A stretch of DNA of 64,000 nt from Paraglaciecola sp046709505. GTDB taxonomy: Bacteria; Pseudomonadota; Gammaproteobacteria; Enterobacterales; Alteromonadaceae. The stretch covers positions 11,212 through 75,211 of the forward strand of contig JBKEFM010000002.1 in the NCBI GenBank assembly GCA_046709505.1, in the 5' to 3' direction. A program made the position numbers and the translations under genes. This document shows, in pieces, positions 1 to 9,106 of this stretch. The notes beneath the pieces were generated by a model. The model did no database searches and was not told the origin of the DNA. It worked only from the letters and a program-made list of their open reading frames with translations. Every line of letters starts with the position of its first letter. Position 1 is the first letter of the stretch.

Positions 1-357
1 ACACTGCACCAGATAACCGAAGATCCAGACAGTCAACACCAGGTAAAAGACCGCTATCATAAAAGGCGTGATAATAGATAACCAACCCGCTAGCTTCCAA
101 TGGCGCTCGCCGCCTGTCAGATTGCTATATGCCCCCAGGGGATCTTTGCGGCTATGGCGCCCTACAGACATCTCTGCCAACATAACCGGCAGACAGACAA
201 AAGCCACGAAAATAGCGTACATCAGCAGGAAGGCCCCGCCTCCATTTTTGGTTGCAGCAACAGGAAAACCCACCATATTGCCGATACCTACAGCAGACCC
301 TGCTGCTGCTAGAATAAAACCTAATCGAGATCCAAACTGTTCGCGAGGCGCACCCAT
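1..357 (-). CDS. Sodium-dependent transporter, NSS family (N-terminal part)
   Basis: The first 119 residues of a neurotransmitter:sodium symporter-type transporter; the rest lies beyond the left edge. It starts at ATG 357 and opens with MGAPREQFGSRLGFILAAAG, followed by SAVGIGNMVGFP, the family's hallmark first transmembrane helix with its unwound Na+/substrate-binding centre. Two more hydrophobic helices follow, one around residues 40–60 (FLLMYAIFVAFVCLPVMLAE) and one ending at the window edge. Such inner-membrane proteins import amino acids or related solutes with sodium. Substrate cannot be told. The dehydrogenase at 491–1234 lies upstream on the same strand with a 130-bp gap, so co-transcription is possible but not shown. 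Confidence 0.85.
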   Translation of the reverse strand, partial: MGAPREQFGSRLGFILAAAGSAVGIGNMVGFPVAATKNGGGAFLLMYAIFVAFVCLPVMLAEMSVGRHSRKDPLGAYSNLTGGERHWKLAGWLSIITPFMIAVFYLVLTVWIFGYLVQC

Positions 358-490
358 AGTGTCATCCTTTATTATTTTTATATTTAGGAGCGGATATTAA
401 CAGCAGATAATTAAAAAGTCTTCGCTCAACCGCGAACAAGGAGTAAACCAAACGACGTGAAATATTTACAAAGATGTAACATTCGCTACT

Positions 491-1234
491 TTACCAGGGT
501 ATAGACTTGCCATCCCAGTCGACGTAATGGGGTCCGTCTTGGGCATGTAACTGCGCTAATTGGCCCAGTAAGCAGTTCACGGTGAATTGCACAGTAAACA
601 ATTTCCCCCTGGCCACATTGGCCTGAAATGGCTTAGACAGCTCAGTATCAACTGTGCCAGGATGATAACAGACCAATGCCAGATTGCTGATCCGCCGCTG
701 GTATTCAATCTGCGCCGTTTTAATCAACATATTAAGCGCTGCTTTACTGGCGCGATAGCCATACCAACCTCCCAGCTGGTTGTCCGTAATACTGCCTACC
801 CGGGCACTAAAAAAAACCACCTTGACTGGGAACTCCCTGGACACCAAAGGCTCGATATATTTTAACCAAATACCCGGCAATACCGCATTAGTAAAAAAAT
901 AACCACTGAGTTTACTCACTGACAAGTCTTCCAGACGTTTCTCTGGTTTTAGAGCAACATCGTTTTCTGTCGTACCGTGCAATACGCCAATACAGCAAAC
1001 TATCAGACTAAAACGTTGTGGCTGTTGCGTTAATTTTTTACAATAATCTGCCACTTCTTGCTCATCGCTATAATCAATTTGAGCATACTCAACTCCTTCT
1101 ACTGACTGTGTTGGCAATGATCTAGATACGCCATGCACAGTGGTAAAATCGGAACTGCAGCTAAGCTGACGTACTAACTCTTGACCAATTCCACCATTGG
1201 CCCCTATGACTAAAGCATCAGGTTTTTTTATCAT
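491..1234 (-). CDS. Short-chain dehydrogenase/reductase (SDR) family protein
   Basis: 247 residues, normal for a classical SDR. The Rossmann nucleotide-binding glycine motif GANGGIG is at residues 11–17, the catalytic serine is probably S143 in FFSARVG, and the YxxxK pair is Y160/K164 in YGYRASK. A cytosolic NAD(P)-dependent oxidoreductase is expected; the overall look resembles the CsgA/carbonyl-reductase-like group (C-factor-type proteins), but the substrate is unknown. The start follows an AAGGATAA-type ribosome-binding sequence on the minus strand. No neighbouring pathway genes hint at its role. Confidence 0.85.
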   Translation of the reverse strand: MIKKPDALVIGANGGIGQELVRQLSCSSDFTTVHGVSRSLPTQSVEGVEYAQIDYSDEQEVADYCKKLTQQPQRFSLIVCCIGVLHGTTENDVALKPEKRLEDLSVSKLSGYFFTNAVLPGIWLKYIEPLVSREFPVKVVFFSARVGSITDNQLGGWYGYRASKAALNMLIKTAQIEYQRRISNLALVCYHPGTVDTELSKPFQANVARGKLFTVQFTVNCLLGQLAQLHAQDGPHYVDWDGKSIPW

Positions 1235-1740
1235 TTTGCATTATCCTTAACCAAGTTTACTATTGGTTAACAGCTAAGAGTGGGTGAGCTTTAGCTCAGA
1301 TTTTGTAGCAATCACTTGCTATCGAGCATTAAAATCATGCGCCTAAAAATGAGTTTACACCCTTTCCTGCGACCGAAATAAAACTGCCTTGAGGGTAATG
1401 CCCTGTTAACAGTCGAATAATTATATTACGCAGCTAGGACATAAATAGATTAGTGTCCAAATAATTTTATTGCATGCCTGTCTTGAACATCTCTCAATAC
1501 GTAATCCCCCCTCCCTTAAGTATGTTACTGGGGTAACACCTGAGAAACATACTTTAACGGGTAATCTTCCCCGGTGCCTTGGAGCAGAATTTATACCATA
1601 GAAACCGTCAAATGGGCATTTTTTGACTATGGGGGGCAGATAAATAATCAAACTTGCAAGCAAGCTTATACCCAAGCGGCCACGCTAAGAGGTTCAGCTT
1701 AATTTTGAAGAGGATAAAAAACTCTCACTATCAGTAACTG
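1235..1740. other. Gene-poor interval with two inverted repeats
   Basis: No convincing gene. Two hairpin-capable inverted repeats are visible: AAGTATGTT at 1518–1526 with its perfect complement at 1546–1554, and CCATAG…TCAAA (1596–1612) with TTTGACTATGG (1622–1632). An 84-codon minus-strand frame (1421–1675) and an unstarted plus-strand frame over about 1474–1602 both cross these repeats. Neither has a clear ribosome-binding site or recognisable domain. The stretch may be the remnant of a lost gene or a structured repeat. Confidence 0.4.
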
Positions 1741-1986
1741 ATACCACTCCACATTAATATTTACTCACTGAGCGAACGATAATATTTACTTAACCAGAGT
1801 GAAAATATTTCCGGTCTACTGATAAAGCGTAAGCAAATTTAGCATCGCCCTTCGGGAAGGCGCTGGCAAGGTCCATCGCTGTATTATAACGTCTATGAAG
1901 GCAATCAGCATTCCTTCGATGTTACGCTTTGCTATGAAACTTGCCAGCGCCTTGTGAGTTGATCACATATCAAGGAGCAATGGTAT
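1741..1986 (+). repeat. Dispersed repeat family A, copy 1 (MITE-like, 246 bp)
   Basis: Begins ATACCACTCC and ends AATGGTAT, so the outermost bases are inverted (ATACCA/TGGTAT). It shares extended similarity with 11117–11361 (same orientation) and 19622–19869 (opposite orientation), including the blocks GCAAATTTAGCATCGCCC and GAGTTGATCACATATC. Inside, AAGGCGCTGGCAAG (1857–1870) pairs perfectly with 1940–1953, giving a 14-bp stem. There is no coding capacity. A non-autonomous mobile element is inferred; no target duplication could be recognised. Confidence 0.85.
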
Positions 1987-2154
1987 TACGTAGCGCTCAG
2001 CACATTTAATATTATGACTATGAGGCAAAAATCTATCGTCAGAATTACGGTGCCAACAGCCCACAAAATCAAGACGGCTATAGGAGAGTCGCTTAAACAT
2101 GGCCAAGTTTAAGCAAGATTTTGCCCGTCACCTGAAGAAAAACGAGTTCATAGA
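1987..2154. other. Possible small gene remnants between repeat A1 and the lipoprotein gene
   Basis: A short plus-strand frame begins ATG at 2099 (MAKFKQDFARHLKKNEF…) and runs 38 codons to 2215, overlapping the end of the opposite lipoprotein gene. Another unstarted frame just upstream (ending near 2095) reads ANSPQNQDGYRRVA. Composition is protein-like, but neither has a good start region or a recognised family. They may be ends of a gene broken by insertion of the neighbouring repeat. Confidence 0.2.
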
Positions 2155-3273
2155 TTATTCAAACCAGTTACCTTGTATCGGTAAGCTGAACAATAAAGGG
2201 GCCATCATTAGATAGTTGGCCCGGTTTTGTTCACACCGTACATTTTGCATATAGACTTTTTTCCAAGGATCGTTGATAAGCCACAGTGTTTTTCCTACCA
2301 CTGCTATTCCTTCAATAGATGCGTTATCCATTAACTCCCACTTTTCACATCCCTCAGTAGACATTACAGGCGCCTGAAATACCAGGCTAACGATGCGGGT
2401 TTCCTGACTCCTGGTCAGATCAATGATCCACAGTGTTTCATCATTTCGAGCAGCCGCTAGCAGATAGCTTTTCTCTCCATATTGGTAAAAATCCAGACCG
2501 TTGATTGGGTGATTACCCTGTTTAAATTTCGGCAACTTTACTTCGGTGTCCACAAGAGGAATAAAGTCGTTTGTCTGCCAAAAATCATCGGTCAGGATGG
2601 TAGAAAAGATACGGGCATTACTCTTGCTGTCTTTCTCTAGTGCCAAATAAAGGGTGCGATCCGTGCCCAGAGCCAGTCCCTCGATACCATCATTGGGGAA
2701 ATTACCCACCATGAATGATGATGCAAACTGCACAGGTCGTGTATTAGTCATCAGTACTGTGCCGTCATCTTGTATTTTCAGCCTCACCAACAGGGTAGGA
2801 AAATCGGTGGACCCGGTATTGGCGTATTTTTGCCGACAACGACCACTAAGTTGCCCCTGACTACTGGCGTCCTCGGTTATAGTGAAAAACACCCCCGATT
2901 CCTGAGGATCGGCCACTAAGGCTTCCAAGTCGGGATTTGTTGCCAGGTAGTCACCAAAACACCCGAATTTTATGTGCTCAGCCAAGATCATAGGCATATT
3001 TTGGGGAGTCAGTTTAGCGCCCTGTGCCTCTATGGCTCGCAAGCGCAATCGCTGTGAAGGATGAGCGCTTCTATCGCTCAGGGTCATCAATTGGCCATTC
3101 CAGTGTGTCAGCCCCGATGTTTGCGGATCGCGCATCACCTGACCATTTGGCTCGGTTATCCATTGCCCCTTAAGGACCACGCTATCGATAGCGGGTGAAA
3201 CATCACGGTAACTATTGCTACATGCCAACAAACTCGTCAACATCCCGATTAAAAAAAATAACTTAATTTTCAT
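2155..3273 (-). CDS. Lipoprotein, probable esterase-like/phytase-like beta-propeller
   Basis: 372 residues. The signal peptide ends in a lipobox (LLAC, Cys18), so a membrane-anchored lipoprotein facing the periplasm is expected. The mature part contains short beta-propeller-type repeats, including NDGIEGLALGTDRTLYLALE near the middle and ASIEGIAVVGKTLWLINDPW near the end, resembling esterase-like-activity-of-phytase or SdiA-regulated-type propellers. No catalytic residues can be assigned with confidence. It stands alone between repeat A1 and lacZ. Function unknown; the fold call is an inference from the repeated G(I)EG(L)A…L pattern. Confidence 0.7.
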   Translation of the reverse strand: MKIKLFFLIGMLTSLLACSNSYRDVSPAIDSVVLKGQWITEPNGQVMRDPQTSGLTHWNGQLMTLSDRSAHPSQRLRLRAIEAQGAKLTPQNMPMILAEHIKFGCFGDYLATNPDLEALVADPQESGVFFTITEDASSQGQLSGRCRQKYANTGSTDFPTLLVRLKIQDDGTVLMTNTRPVQFASSFMVGNFPNDGIEGLALGTDRTLYLALEKDSKSNARIFSTILTDDFWQTNDFIPLVDTEVKLPKFKQGNHPINGLDFYQYGEKSYLLAAARNDETLWIIDLTRSQETRIVSLVFQAPVMSTEGCEKWELMDNASIEGIAVVGKTLWLINDPWKKVYMQNVRCEQNRANYLMMAPLLFSLPIQGNWFE

Positions 3274-3493
3274 ATATTTCCTACGCTAACCTAAAGATAA
3301 TGTATTTTGACTGCGTCATCCGCCTTAATAATAGTTATGGATTATGACAACTATTATGGCCGCAGCAATTGCGCTAATTTGGCTAATAACAAGCAGAATC
3401 AGTTCAGTATGCCAGGATCCACAGCCAAAATATGAGGTTCGTCACTATGCCATCAGTTGTTACCTGCTGTTAAAATGCGGTTTACCTGTAAAT

Positions 3494-6400
3494 TCAGTTG
3501 CCAAACACAGGCTTGATGGTAAAAGCATAATGATAGTCACGCCAGGGTAAGGTGTATTTAAACAGCGGCGGTGTACCCCAGGAATCCGTACCGGCTACTC
3601 CCCTTTGCTTATAATCGATGTTGATAAATAGCCTGTCGCGGGTTGGCAGCTCGTGGGGGTGTAAGCCTTTTTTTTCAAATTGTTCATAATCATGCACATC
3701 AAAACGCTGGGCACCAAATCCAAGTTCCGGCGCCCCCAAAAATGCCAAGCCTAACCCCTGACTATTGGTAAAACTCACTCTGCGCACATCACTTCGGTAA
3801 CCATTTTCCTGTGGACGAACATAAGGAAAATACAATTCATCAACCGACATGGCATACTTGCCAACCTGGGCAGAGTGTTTTCTGTCCCAATAATTTTCAT
3901 GGGGACCGCGACCAAACCAGGCTACTTGGGCAAACTCTTGGGGCATCTGCAGCAAACTGCCAATTCTGGGTAACGCACTTTGGAATCGATGAGGGGCCGC
4001 ATAAAACCAGATATCCAGGTTTACACTGCCATCACCTGAAACAAGATAAGTAGTGAGATAACGGCTTTCTACCTCCGGCAGATAGTGCTCTGTTTTCAGC
4101 TCAATTTGGCCATTTTCCAGAGTTTGCCAGTCACAAGCGACTAACTGGCCATGTTGCCCCGCCAATTTCCACACCTGGGCGCGCTGGGGGAAACCTTCAC
4201 CAAAATCGTTATCTGTCGGCGCCCGCCAAAACTCAGGACGAATGGCAGCCAGTAACATATCCCGCTGTTCAATTTGATAAGCACTGAGTAAGCCGCTGGT
4301 TAAATCGAATTGGATATTTGTCCCTGGGGTACTTAAGGTCAAAAACTGCGCACTTTTCTCGACCACCCTTATAGAGTGGGATGAGGGACTATGATTGCCT
4401 TCGCTGCTCATCAGCACCTTGTTATCAATAGGCAATTGGCTGCGGGCAATAACCATCCCTAAGGGGAACATGTCACTGGTCTGTTTGTTGATAAACTCAA
4501 AATTGACAAAATACTCAAGCCCGGGTTGCAGTTCCAACTGCCAGTGTAAATCCACTACTAGCCTAGATTGAGGGCCAACGAATAGCTCGTCCAGCTTGCC
4601 ACTGAGTACCGTTTCACCCTCGGCCTGGATTTGCCAGTGCAGGGCAACATCAGACAAATCGGTAAAATAGCGTTTATTGTGGATATTAACTTGCGCCCTG
4701 GCTAAATCAGCCGCCGAGACAGCCATATATTGATACACGGCCTGTACTTCAAAAGCATGGGGATTGGGAGTGCGATCTGCCGCCAAAACACCATTGGCAC
4801 TGAAGTTACCATCGTGATGCATCCCTGGTGTTTCCATGTCCCCACCGTATCCCCAATATGCCTGACCATCATCCGTGCTTAGTGCAAAGGTTTGGTCTAC
4901 CCAGTCCCAAATAAAACCACCTTGTAGCAACGGGTATTTTTCTATCACCTGCCAATAATCCACCAAATTTCCCAGACAATTACCCATTGCATGCCCGTAT
5001 TCACATAAAATGAGTGGGCGAGTTTCCCCTAGCTCAGCATAATGTTCCAGTACCGAGATGGGCGCGTACATCTGGCTATACATGTCGGTATGTCGACGCA
5101 GTTGTGCTTGTTCTGACATCACTGGCATGGATGTTCTATCTTTTAACCAATCATATAGTGCTTCAATATTTGGCCCATCCCCGCTTTCATTACCAATTGA
5201 CCAAATAACAATAGAAGGATGATTTTTATCCCGCTGGTACATGTTTTCTACACGATTTATATAAGCGCTACGCCAGGTTGGCATATTCACCATATGGCCA
5301 GCAGGATCATAAGATATTGGCTGATTCGCCGCCCCTATGCCATGAGACTCAATATTGGCCTCATCGACCAGATACATACCATATTGATCGGCAAGCTCGT
5401 ACCAATAAGGATCGTTAGGGTAATGGGCGGTGCGCACCGCATTGATATTAAATTGTTTGAGCAATTGCATATCTTTAAGCATGGACTCACGGCTGAGCAC
5501 ATGGCCAGTGACGGGATCATGTTCATGACGATTGACACCTTTGAACAATACCGCCTGGCCATTGATTAAAACGTTGCCATTTTTAAGTTCACTGGTGCGA
5601 AAACCGATCCTGGTGTGAATAAACTGGATAGCCTGGCCCTGGGGATCGAGTAAACGAAGATGCAGATCATACAGGTGTGGCGATTCAGCATTCCAGGCTA
5701 AAACCTGCCCCACATCTTTATGTAAAATAATGGATTGTTCACTTTGTGTAGTCAAGGTAGCGATTTGCAGGGTTTGTGCCAACAGAACCTGGTGCTTGGT
5801 GTCTTGCACGGTAATTTGCAGACAGTAACCTTCCTGGGCGGCGATATGGTGATTTTTGATAACCCCGCTAAAATCAAATATGCCGTTTTGGTAACTATCA
5901 TTTAAAGTACTGTTGGCGTGAAAATCCCGGATCCGCACTTTAGGCGTGGCGTAAAGATAAACATCCCGTTCAATGCCACTTAAGCGCCACATGTCCTGCA
6001 ATTCAAGGTAGGTGCCATCACACCAGCGATACACTTCCAGGGACACAGTATTATTGCCGGATACAAGATAGGGGGTGATATCAAACTCAGCAGGGGATTT
6101 TGCGTCCTGGGAATAGCCGACCTTATGTTCATTTATCCATACATAAAAGGCCGATTTAACAGCACCAAAATAGATAAAAATCTGTTGTCCCTGCCAATCT
6201 TTCGGCAGGGTAAACTCTCGTTTATATGAGCCTACAGGGTTGTACTGTTCAGAAACCTCACCCGCCACGGGGCAATCCGTAAAGTCAACGCGCATATTGA
6301 TATAGTTCGCCGCACCATACCCCTGCAACTCCCAATTGGCAGGCACGTCAATTTTCTTCCAGGCGCTGGTATCATAATCACACCGGTAGAAATCTGTGGG

Positions 6401-6604
6401 CCGCAAACGGGGATCCTCAACCCAGTTAAAATCCCAACGGCCATTTAGCAGCATATAATTGGACGCGGTCCAAGGCTCACTTGTGTAAGCCGTTTGTGCC
6501 TGGTTGAAGGTGTAAAAAGACGCCCTTGGCTGCTCCTTGTTTACGGCGAAGACGGTGGGATTTTGCCAATCGTGAAGAGCGGGGCTTTGCTGGGATTTAT
6601 GCAT
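3494..6604 (-). CDS. lacZ: Beta-galactosidase, LacZ type (GH2)
   Basis: Hydrolyses lactose and other beta-galactosides in the cytosol. The chosen start, ATG 6604 (MHKSQQSPALHDWQNP), gives 1036 residues, close to E. coli LacZ (1023); the frame stays open for 76 codons upstream, but that stretch is not LacZ-like. Domains in order: jelly-roll sugar-binding (about 50–220), immunoglobulin-like, TIM barrel (about 340–620), a second immunoglobulin-like domain, and the C-terminal Bgal small chain. Acid/base Glu473 lies in WSIGNESG and nucleophile Glu535 in LILCEYGHAMGN. The RxxHYPNDPYWYELAD stretch is also typical. No lactose permease or LacI-type regulator adjoins it, so it is a solitary gene with uncertain control. 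Confidence 0.95.
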   Translation of the reverse strand: MHKSQQSPALHDWQNPTVFAVNKEQPRASFYTFNQAQTAYTSEPWTASNYMLLNGRWDFNWVEDPRLRPTDFYRCDYDTSAWKKIDVPANWELQGYGAANYINMRVDFTDCPVAGEVSEQYNPVGSYKREFTLPKDWQGQQIFIYFGAVKSAFYVWINEHKVGYSQDAKSPAEFDITPYLVSGNNTVSLEVYRWCDGTYLELQDMWRLSGIERDVYLYATPKVRIRDFHANSTLNDSYQNGIFDFSGVIKNHHIAAQEGYCLQITVQDTKHQVLLAQTLQIATLTTQSEQSIILHKDVGQVLAWNAESPHLYDLHLRLLDPQGQAIQFIHTRIGFRTSELKNGNVLINGQAVLFKGVNRHEHDPVTGHVLSRESMLKDMQLLKQFNINAVRTAHYPNDPYWYELADQYGMYLVDEANIESHGIGAANQPISYDPAGHMVNMPTWRSAYINRVENMYQRDKNHPSIVIWSIGNESGDGPNIEALYDWLKDRTSMPVMSEQAQLRRHTDMYSQMYAPISVLEHYAELGETRPLILCEYGHAMGNCLGNLVDYWQVIEKYPLLQGGFIWDWVDQTFALSTDDGQAYWGYGGDMETPGMHHDGNFSANGVLAADRTPNPHAFEVQAVYQYMAVSAADLARAQVNIHNKRYFTDLSDVALHWQIQAEGETVLSGKLDELFVGPQSRLVVDLHWQLELQPGLEYFVNFEFINKQTSDMFPLGMVIARSQLPIDNKVLMSSEGNHSPSSHSIRVVEKSAQFLTLSTPGTNIQFDLTSGLLSAYQIEQRDMLLAAIRPEFWRAPTDNDFGEGFPQRAQVWKLAGQHGQLVACDWQTLENGQIELKTEHYLPEVESRYLTTYLVSGDGSVNLDIWFYAAPHRFQSALPRIGSLLQMPQEFAQVAWFGRGPHENYWDRKHSAQVGKYAMSVDELYFPYVRPQENGYRSDVRRVSFTNSQGLGLAFLGAPELGFGAQRFDVHDYEQFEKKGLHPHELPTRDRLFINIDYKQRGVAGTDSWGTPPLFKYTLPWRDYHYAFTIKPVFGN

Positions 6605-7120
6605 AGTGAACAAGTCTATATTAACGCGACAACGGCTATGGACAAACGCCCAAACACACCGCAACACAGGGTTACAAAATGTGCGGTAAAGGGGCGTTTT
6701 CACTTTCTTCCCGCACGGAGGGATCACCTGCCAGGCAATACTAGTATTTATACTATTTATTTTATACGGCGTAAATGGCCAGTGAAAAATCAGCCCGGCT
6801 AGCAAGCTCTGACAAGGGGCATTAATAAACACGATCCGCAGGTATTACCCCCGAACAGTCAGGTCGCAAGATCAGTGAAAGTCTGCCCCTGAGTGATACA
6901 GCGCCTGAGATGAAAAAAGACATTTAGCCCGTAAAATAGCCTGATCATGTACCAACACCCATGCCTTTTTAGTCACGGGAAGACTACCTGAGCACCAGCA
7001 TTATCTGCTCTCTCACAAAACCTTGTGATAAATAACTCTATCCATTTGCCATTGTGACTAGACCGCGCCGAGGCAAACAGCGACAATATTGTTCACGCTT
7101 TAAAATCGATAAAGGTAAAG
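6605..7120. other. Intergenic region between divergent lacZ and flavodoxin genes
   Basis: 516 bp between divergently oriented genes. No credible ORF was found other than the unlikely lacZ N-terminal extension. An AT-rich block at about 6738–6765 (TATTTATACTATTTATTTTA) is the best place for a promoter, but no −35/−10 pair is strong enough to name. No clear operator palindrome was recognised. Confidence 0.4.
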
Positions 7121-7669
7121 ATGTCTGAATTGTCTTTTAAAATTGGCCTGTTTTACGGCTCCACGACCTGCTATACCGAGATGGCAGCTGAGAAAGTTCA
7201 GGCTGCCCTTAACCACCTCTTTGCCTCTGAAGTGGTGCAGTTATTTAACATCAAGGATGTTTCTTTACGCCAGGCAGAGCAGTTTGATGTACTGATTTTT
7301 GGTATTTCCACCTGGGATTTCGGCGAGTTGCAGGAAGACTGGGAATCCTGCTGGCAAGATATTAGTACATTGGATCTCACAGACAAAACCGTGGCCTTAT
7401 TCGGTTTGGGTGACCAACTTGGTTACAGCGACTGGTTTCAGGATGCCTTAGGTATGCTGCATGATGAAGTGCTGCCCCTGGGTTGCCACATTATCGGTTA
7501 CTGGCCCAATCAAGGCTATGATTTCGCCGAGTCCAAAGGGCTAACTGCGGATAATAGCCACTTTGTCGGTTTGTCACTGGATGATGAAAATCAATATAAT
7601 GAGACCGAACAACGTATTAGCACCTGGACCGAGCAGTTACTGCTCGAACTGGATAATTTGACGAATTGA
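7121..7669 (+). CDS. fldB: Flavodoxin, long-chain (FldB-like)
   Basis: 182 residues. An FMN-binding low-potential electron carrier of the cytosol. The phosphate-binding loop GSTTCYTE is at residues 13–20, followed by the FMN-contacting loops STWDFGELQEDW (about 65–76) and FGLGDQLGYSDWFQDALG (about 95–112). The length and the extra C-terminal loop match long-chain flavodoxins; the FldA/FldB assignment is a best guess. The stop codon overlaps the TTG start of the next gene (TTGA), indicating translational coupling with the CLCA_X gene. Confidence 0.85.
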   Translation: MSELSFKIGLFYGSTTCYTEMAAEKVQAALNHLFASEVVQLFNIKDVSLRQAEQFDVLIFGISTWDFGELQEDWESCWQDISTLDLTDKTVALFGLGDQLGYSDWFQDALGMLHDEVLPLGCHIIGYWPNQGYDFAESKGLTADNSHFVGLSLDDENQYNETEQRISTWTEQLLLELDNLTN

Positions 7670-8478
7670 GTCTGCCCGACACCCCTAATTCGAGATTGCA
7701 TCGGCCCTATTACCGTAACGGTCCTGAGCACCGAGGCGGAGCCGATGTCAGCTTTGGGGACATCGTTAAAATTTTTGGTTTTCCCTCTGTGGATATAGGT
7801 AAGTGGGTGACCCGCGAGGAGCAACAAATCGCCGCTAACCTTTTTTTCGATGCCTTGTGTGATCTGATGGACATATTGCAAGTGCCTGAATCGGTGATTT
7901 CGCTCAATGGCACCTTGTCACTGGCTTTTGGTACCGGGGGACGCAAACATAGCTGTGCCCATTATGAATCCAGTCGTAAGCGCCTGGCGCTAGCCAAAAA
8001 CGCCGGAGGGGGAGCTTTAGCTCATGAATGGTTTCATGCCTTCGATCACCACATCTGTGCCAAATTATTCCGTGATGCCCAGCCAGGTAATTTTGCTTCC
8101 CAATTATGGTTGGATGATTACGAAATGCTGCCACATCCGTTAAATAGTAAGCTTAATACCTGTTTTGAAACTATTTTTCTTGAGCAGCACAAAACCGGTG
8201 CTAACACCTATTTCCTGACCAGTGCCAAGGTCGATAAAAGCATGAAAATTTATTACTACGCACGCCCTGAAGAGCTTGCTGCACGTGCATTTGAAGCATT
8301 TATTGAAGATCAGGCGTTACGTAACGCTTTTCTGGTCCAAGGCAGCATAAAAAGCCCCGAAGTCATGCTGGGGATCTACCCTAAAAAACACCATAGACAA
8401 ATATTAGGACAGAACTTTGTGGATTATTTTCGCTATTTGGGGCAGGCTATATACTCGAGTCATTTAAAAGATGTTTAA
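7666..8478 (+). CDS. CLCA_X family protein with zincin-like HExxH motif
   Basis: 270 residues from a TTG start that overlaps the flavodoxin stop. I recognise the CLCA_X family, which has no established function. A zincin-like motif is visible: HEWFH at residues 120–124 within GALAHEWFHAFDHH, and YYYARPEELAARAFEAF at 196–212, whose PEEL…RAFE glutamates could supply the third metal ligand. This layout resembles the LPD1/ArdC-type metallopeptidase domains of mobile-element polyvalent proteins, so a protease-like activity is inferred. There is no signal peptide. The coupling to a flavodoxin suggests shared expression rather than a known joint reaction. Confidence 0.75.
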   Translation: MSLPDTPNSRLHRPYYRNGPEHRGGADVSFGDIVKIFGFPSVDIGKWVTREEQQIAANLFFDALCDLMDILQVPESVISLNGTLSLAFGTGGRKHSCAHYESSRKRLALAKNAGGGALAHEWFHAFDHHICAKLFRDAQPGNFASQLWLDDYEMLPHPLNSKLNTCFETIFLEQHKTGANTYFLTSAKVDKSMKIYYYARPEELAARAFEAFIEDQALRNAFLVQGSIKSPEVMLGIYPKKHHRQILGQNFVDYFRYLGQAIYSSHLKDV

Positions 8479-8607
8479 ATATAAATGTGAAAAGCAGCAC
8501 TTTTCATTAACATTATTGCTAAGATTTAGTTAATTAGTGGATGCTCTTGAGTAAAACTGCCTTTATACTAGGCGAATTCGTTATCAACAATTTGGCGACA
8601 GATACAA

Positions 8608-9015
8608 ATGAAAAGAAAAAAGCACGGCTCCTCAGATGATGAAGCAACAATAGATATGACTCCCATGTTGGACATAGTGTTCATCATGTTGATTTTCTTC
8701 ATTGTTACTACCTCCTTTGTTAAAGAAAAAGGTTTGGATGTGTCACGTCCAAAAGATACAAACACTCCTCCTCCTAAGACTAATGTGAAGTCCTTGGCTA
8801 TTCGTGTGGAGCAGGATGGTACTATTGTCATGAATAACCGTGATGTAGACATACGCCGTATCATAGCCAACATTCAAAGTTTCCTGGCTGAAAACAACAC
8901 CGATAGTGCTGCCGTTCAGGCGCATCCAAAAGCTAAACATGGCGTAGTCACTGAAGTGATTAACCAAGCAAAAGAAGCGGGTATTGCTAACATATCAGTA
9001 CTGGTTTCTAAATAA
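8608..9015 (+). CDS. exbD: ExbD/TolR family biopolymer transport protein
   Basis: 135 residues. A short basic N-terminus is followed by IDMTPMLDIVFIMLIFFIV (about 16–34), the single transmembrane helix with the conserved aspartate (LDIVF) that carries protons in ExbBD/TolQR motors. The rest is the periplasmic ExbD/TolR fold. No exbB, tonB or tolQ partner adjoins it, so the gene is an orphan here and must pair with an unlinked ExbB/TolQ homologue. A strong terminator follows directly at 9049–9077. Confidence 0.85.
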   Translation: MKRKKHGSSDDEATIDMTPMLDIVFIMLIFFIVTTSFVKEKGLDVSRPKDTNTPPPKTNVKSLAIRVEQDGTIVMNNRDVDIRRIIANIQSFLAENNTDSAAVQAHPKAKHGVVTEVINQAKEAGIANISVLVSK

Positions 9016-9048
9016 TCGATCTACCTCGCTTACGCGAGCAAAATCAAA

Positions 9049-9077
9049 AACGCCATCAATCGATGGCGTTTTTTTTG
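9049..9077. terminator. Bidirectional intrinsic terminator between exbD and rraA
   Basis: AACGCCATC (9049–9057), a 4-nt loop and GATGGCGTT (9062–9070), followed by a T run. On the other strand the A run at 9045–9050 serves the convergent rraA transcript. Confidence 0.85.
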
Positions 9078-9106
9078 TGATTAAATAAAAATGCAGACCG
9101 ATACTG

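Noticed and set aside
1421..1675. 84-codon minus-strand frame
   Set aside because: Crosses two inverted repeats, lacks a ribosome-binding site and a recognisable domain.
5219..5569. Long plus-strand frame opposite lacZ
   Set aside because: Lies wholly antisense to a well-supported enzyme gene and has no recognisable domain; a codon-bias shadow.
6605..6832. N-terminal extension of the lacZ reading frame (76 codons)
   Set aside because: The extension is not LacZ-like, and the ATG at 6604 gives a normal LacZ length and N-terminus.
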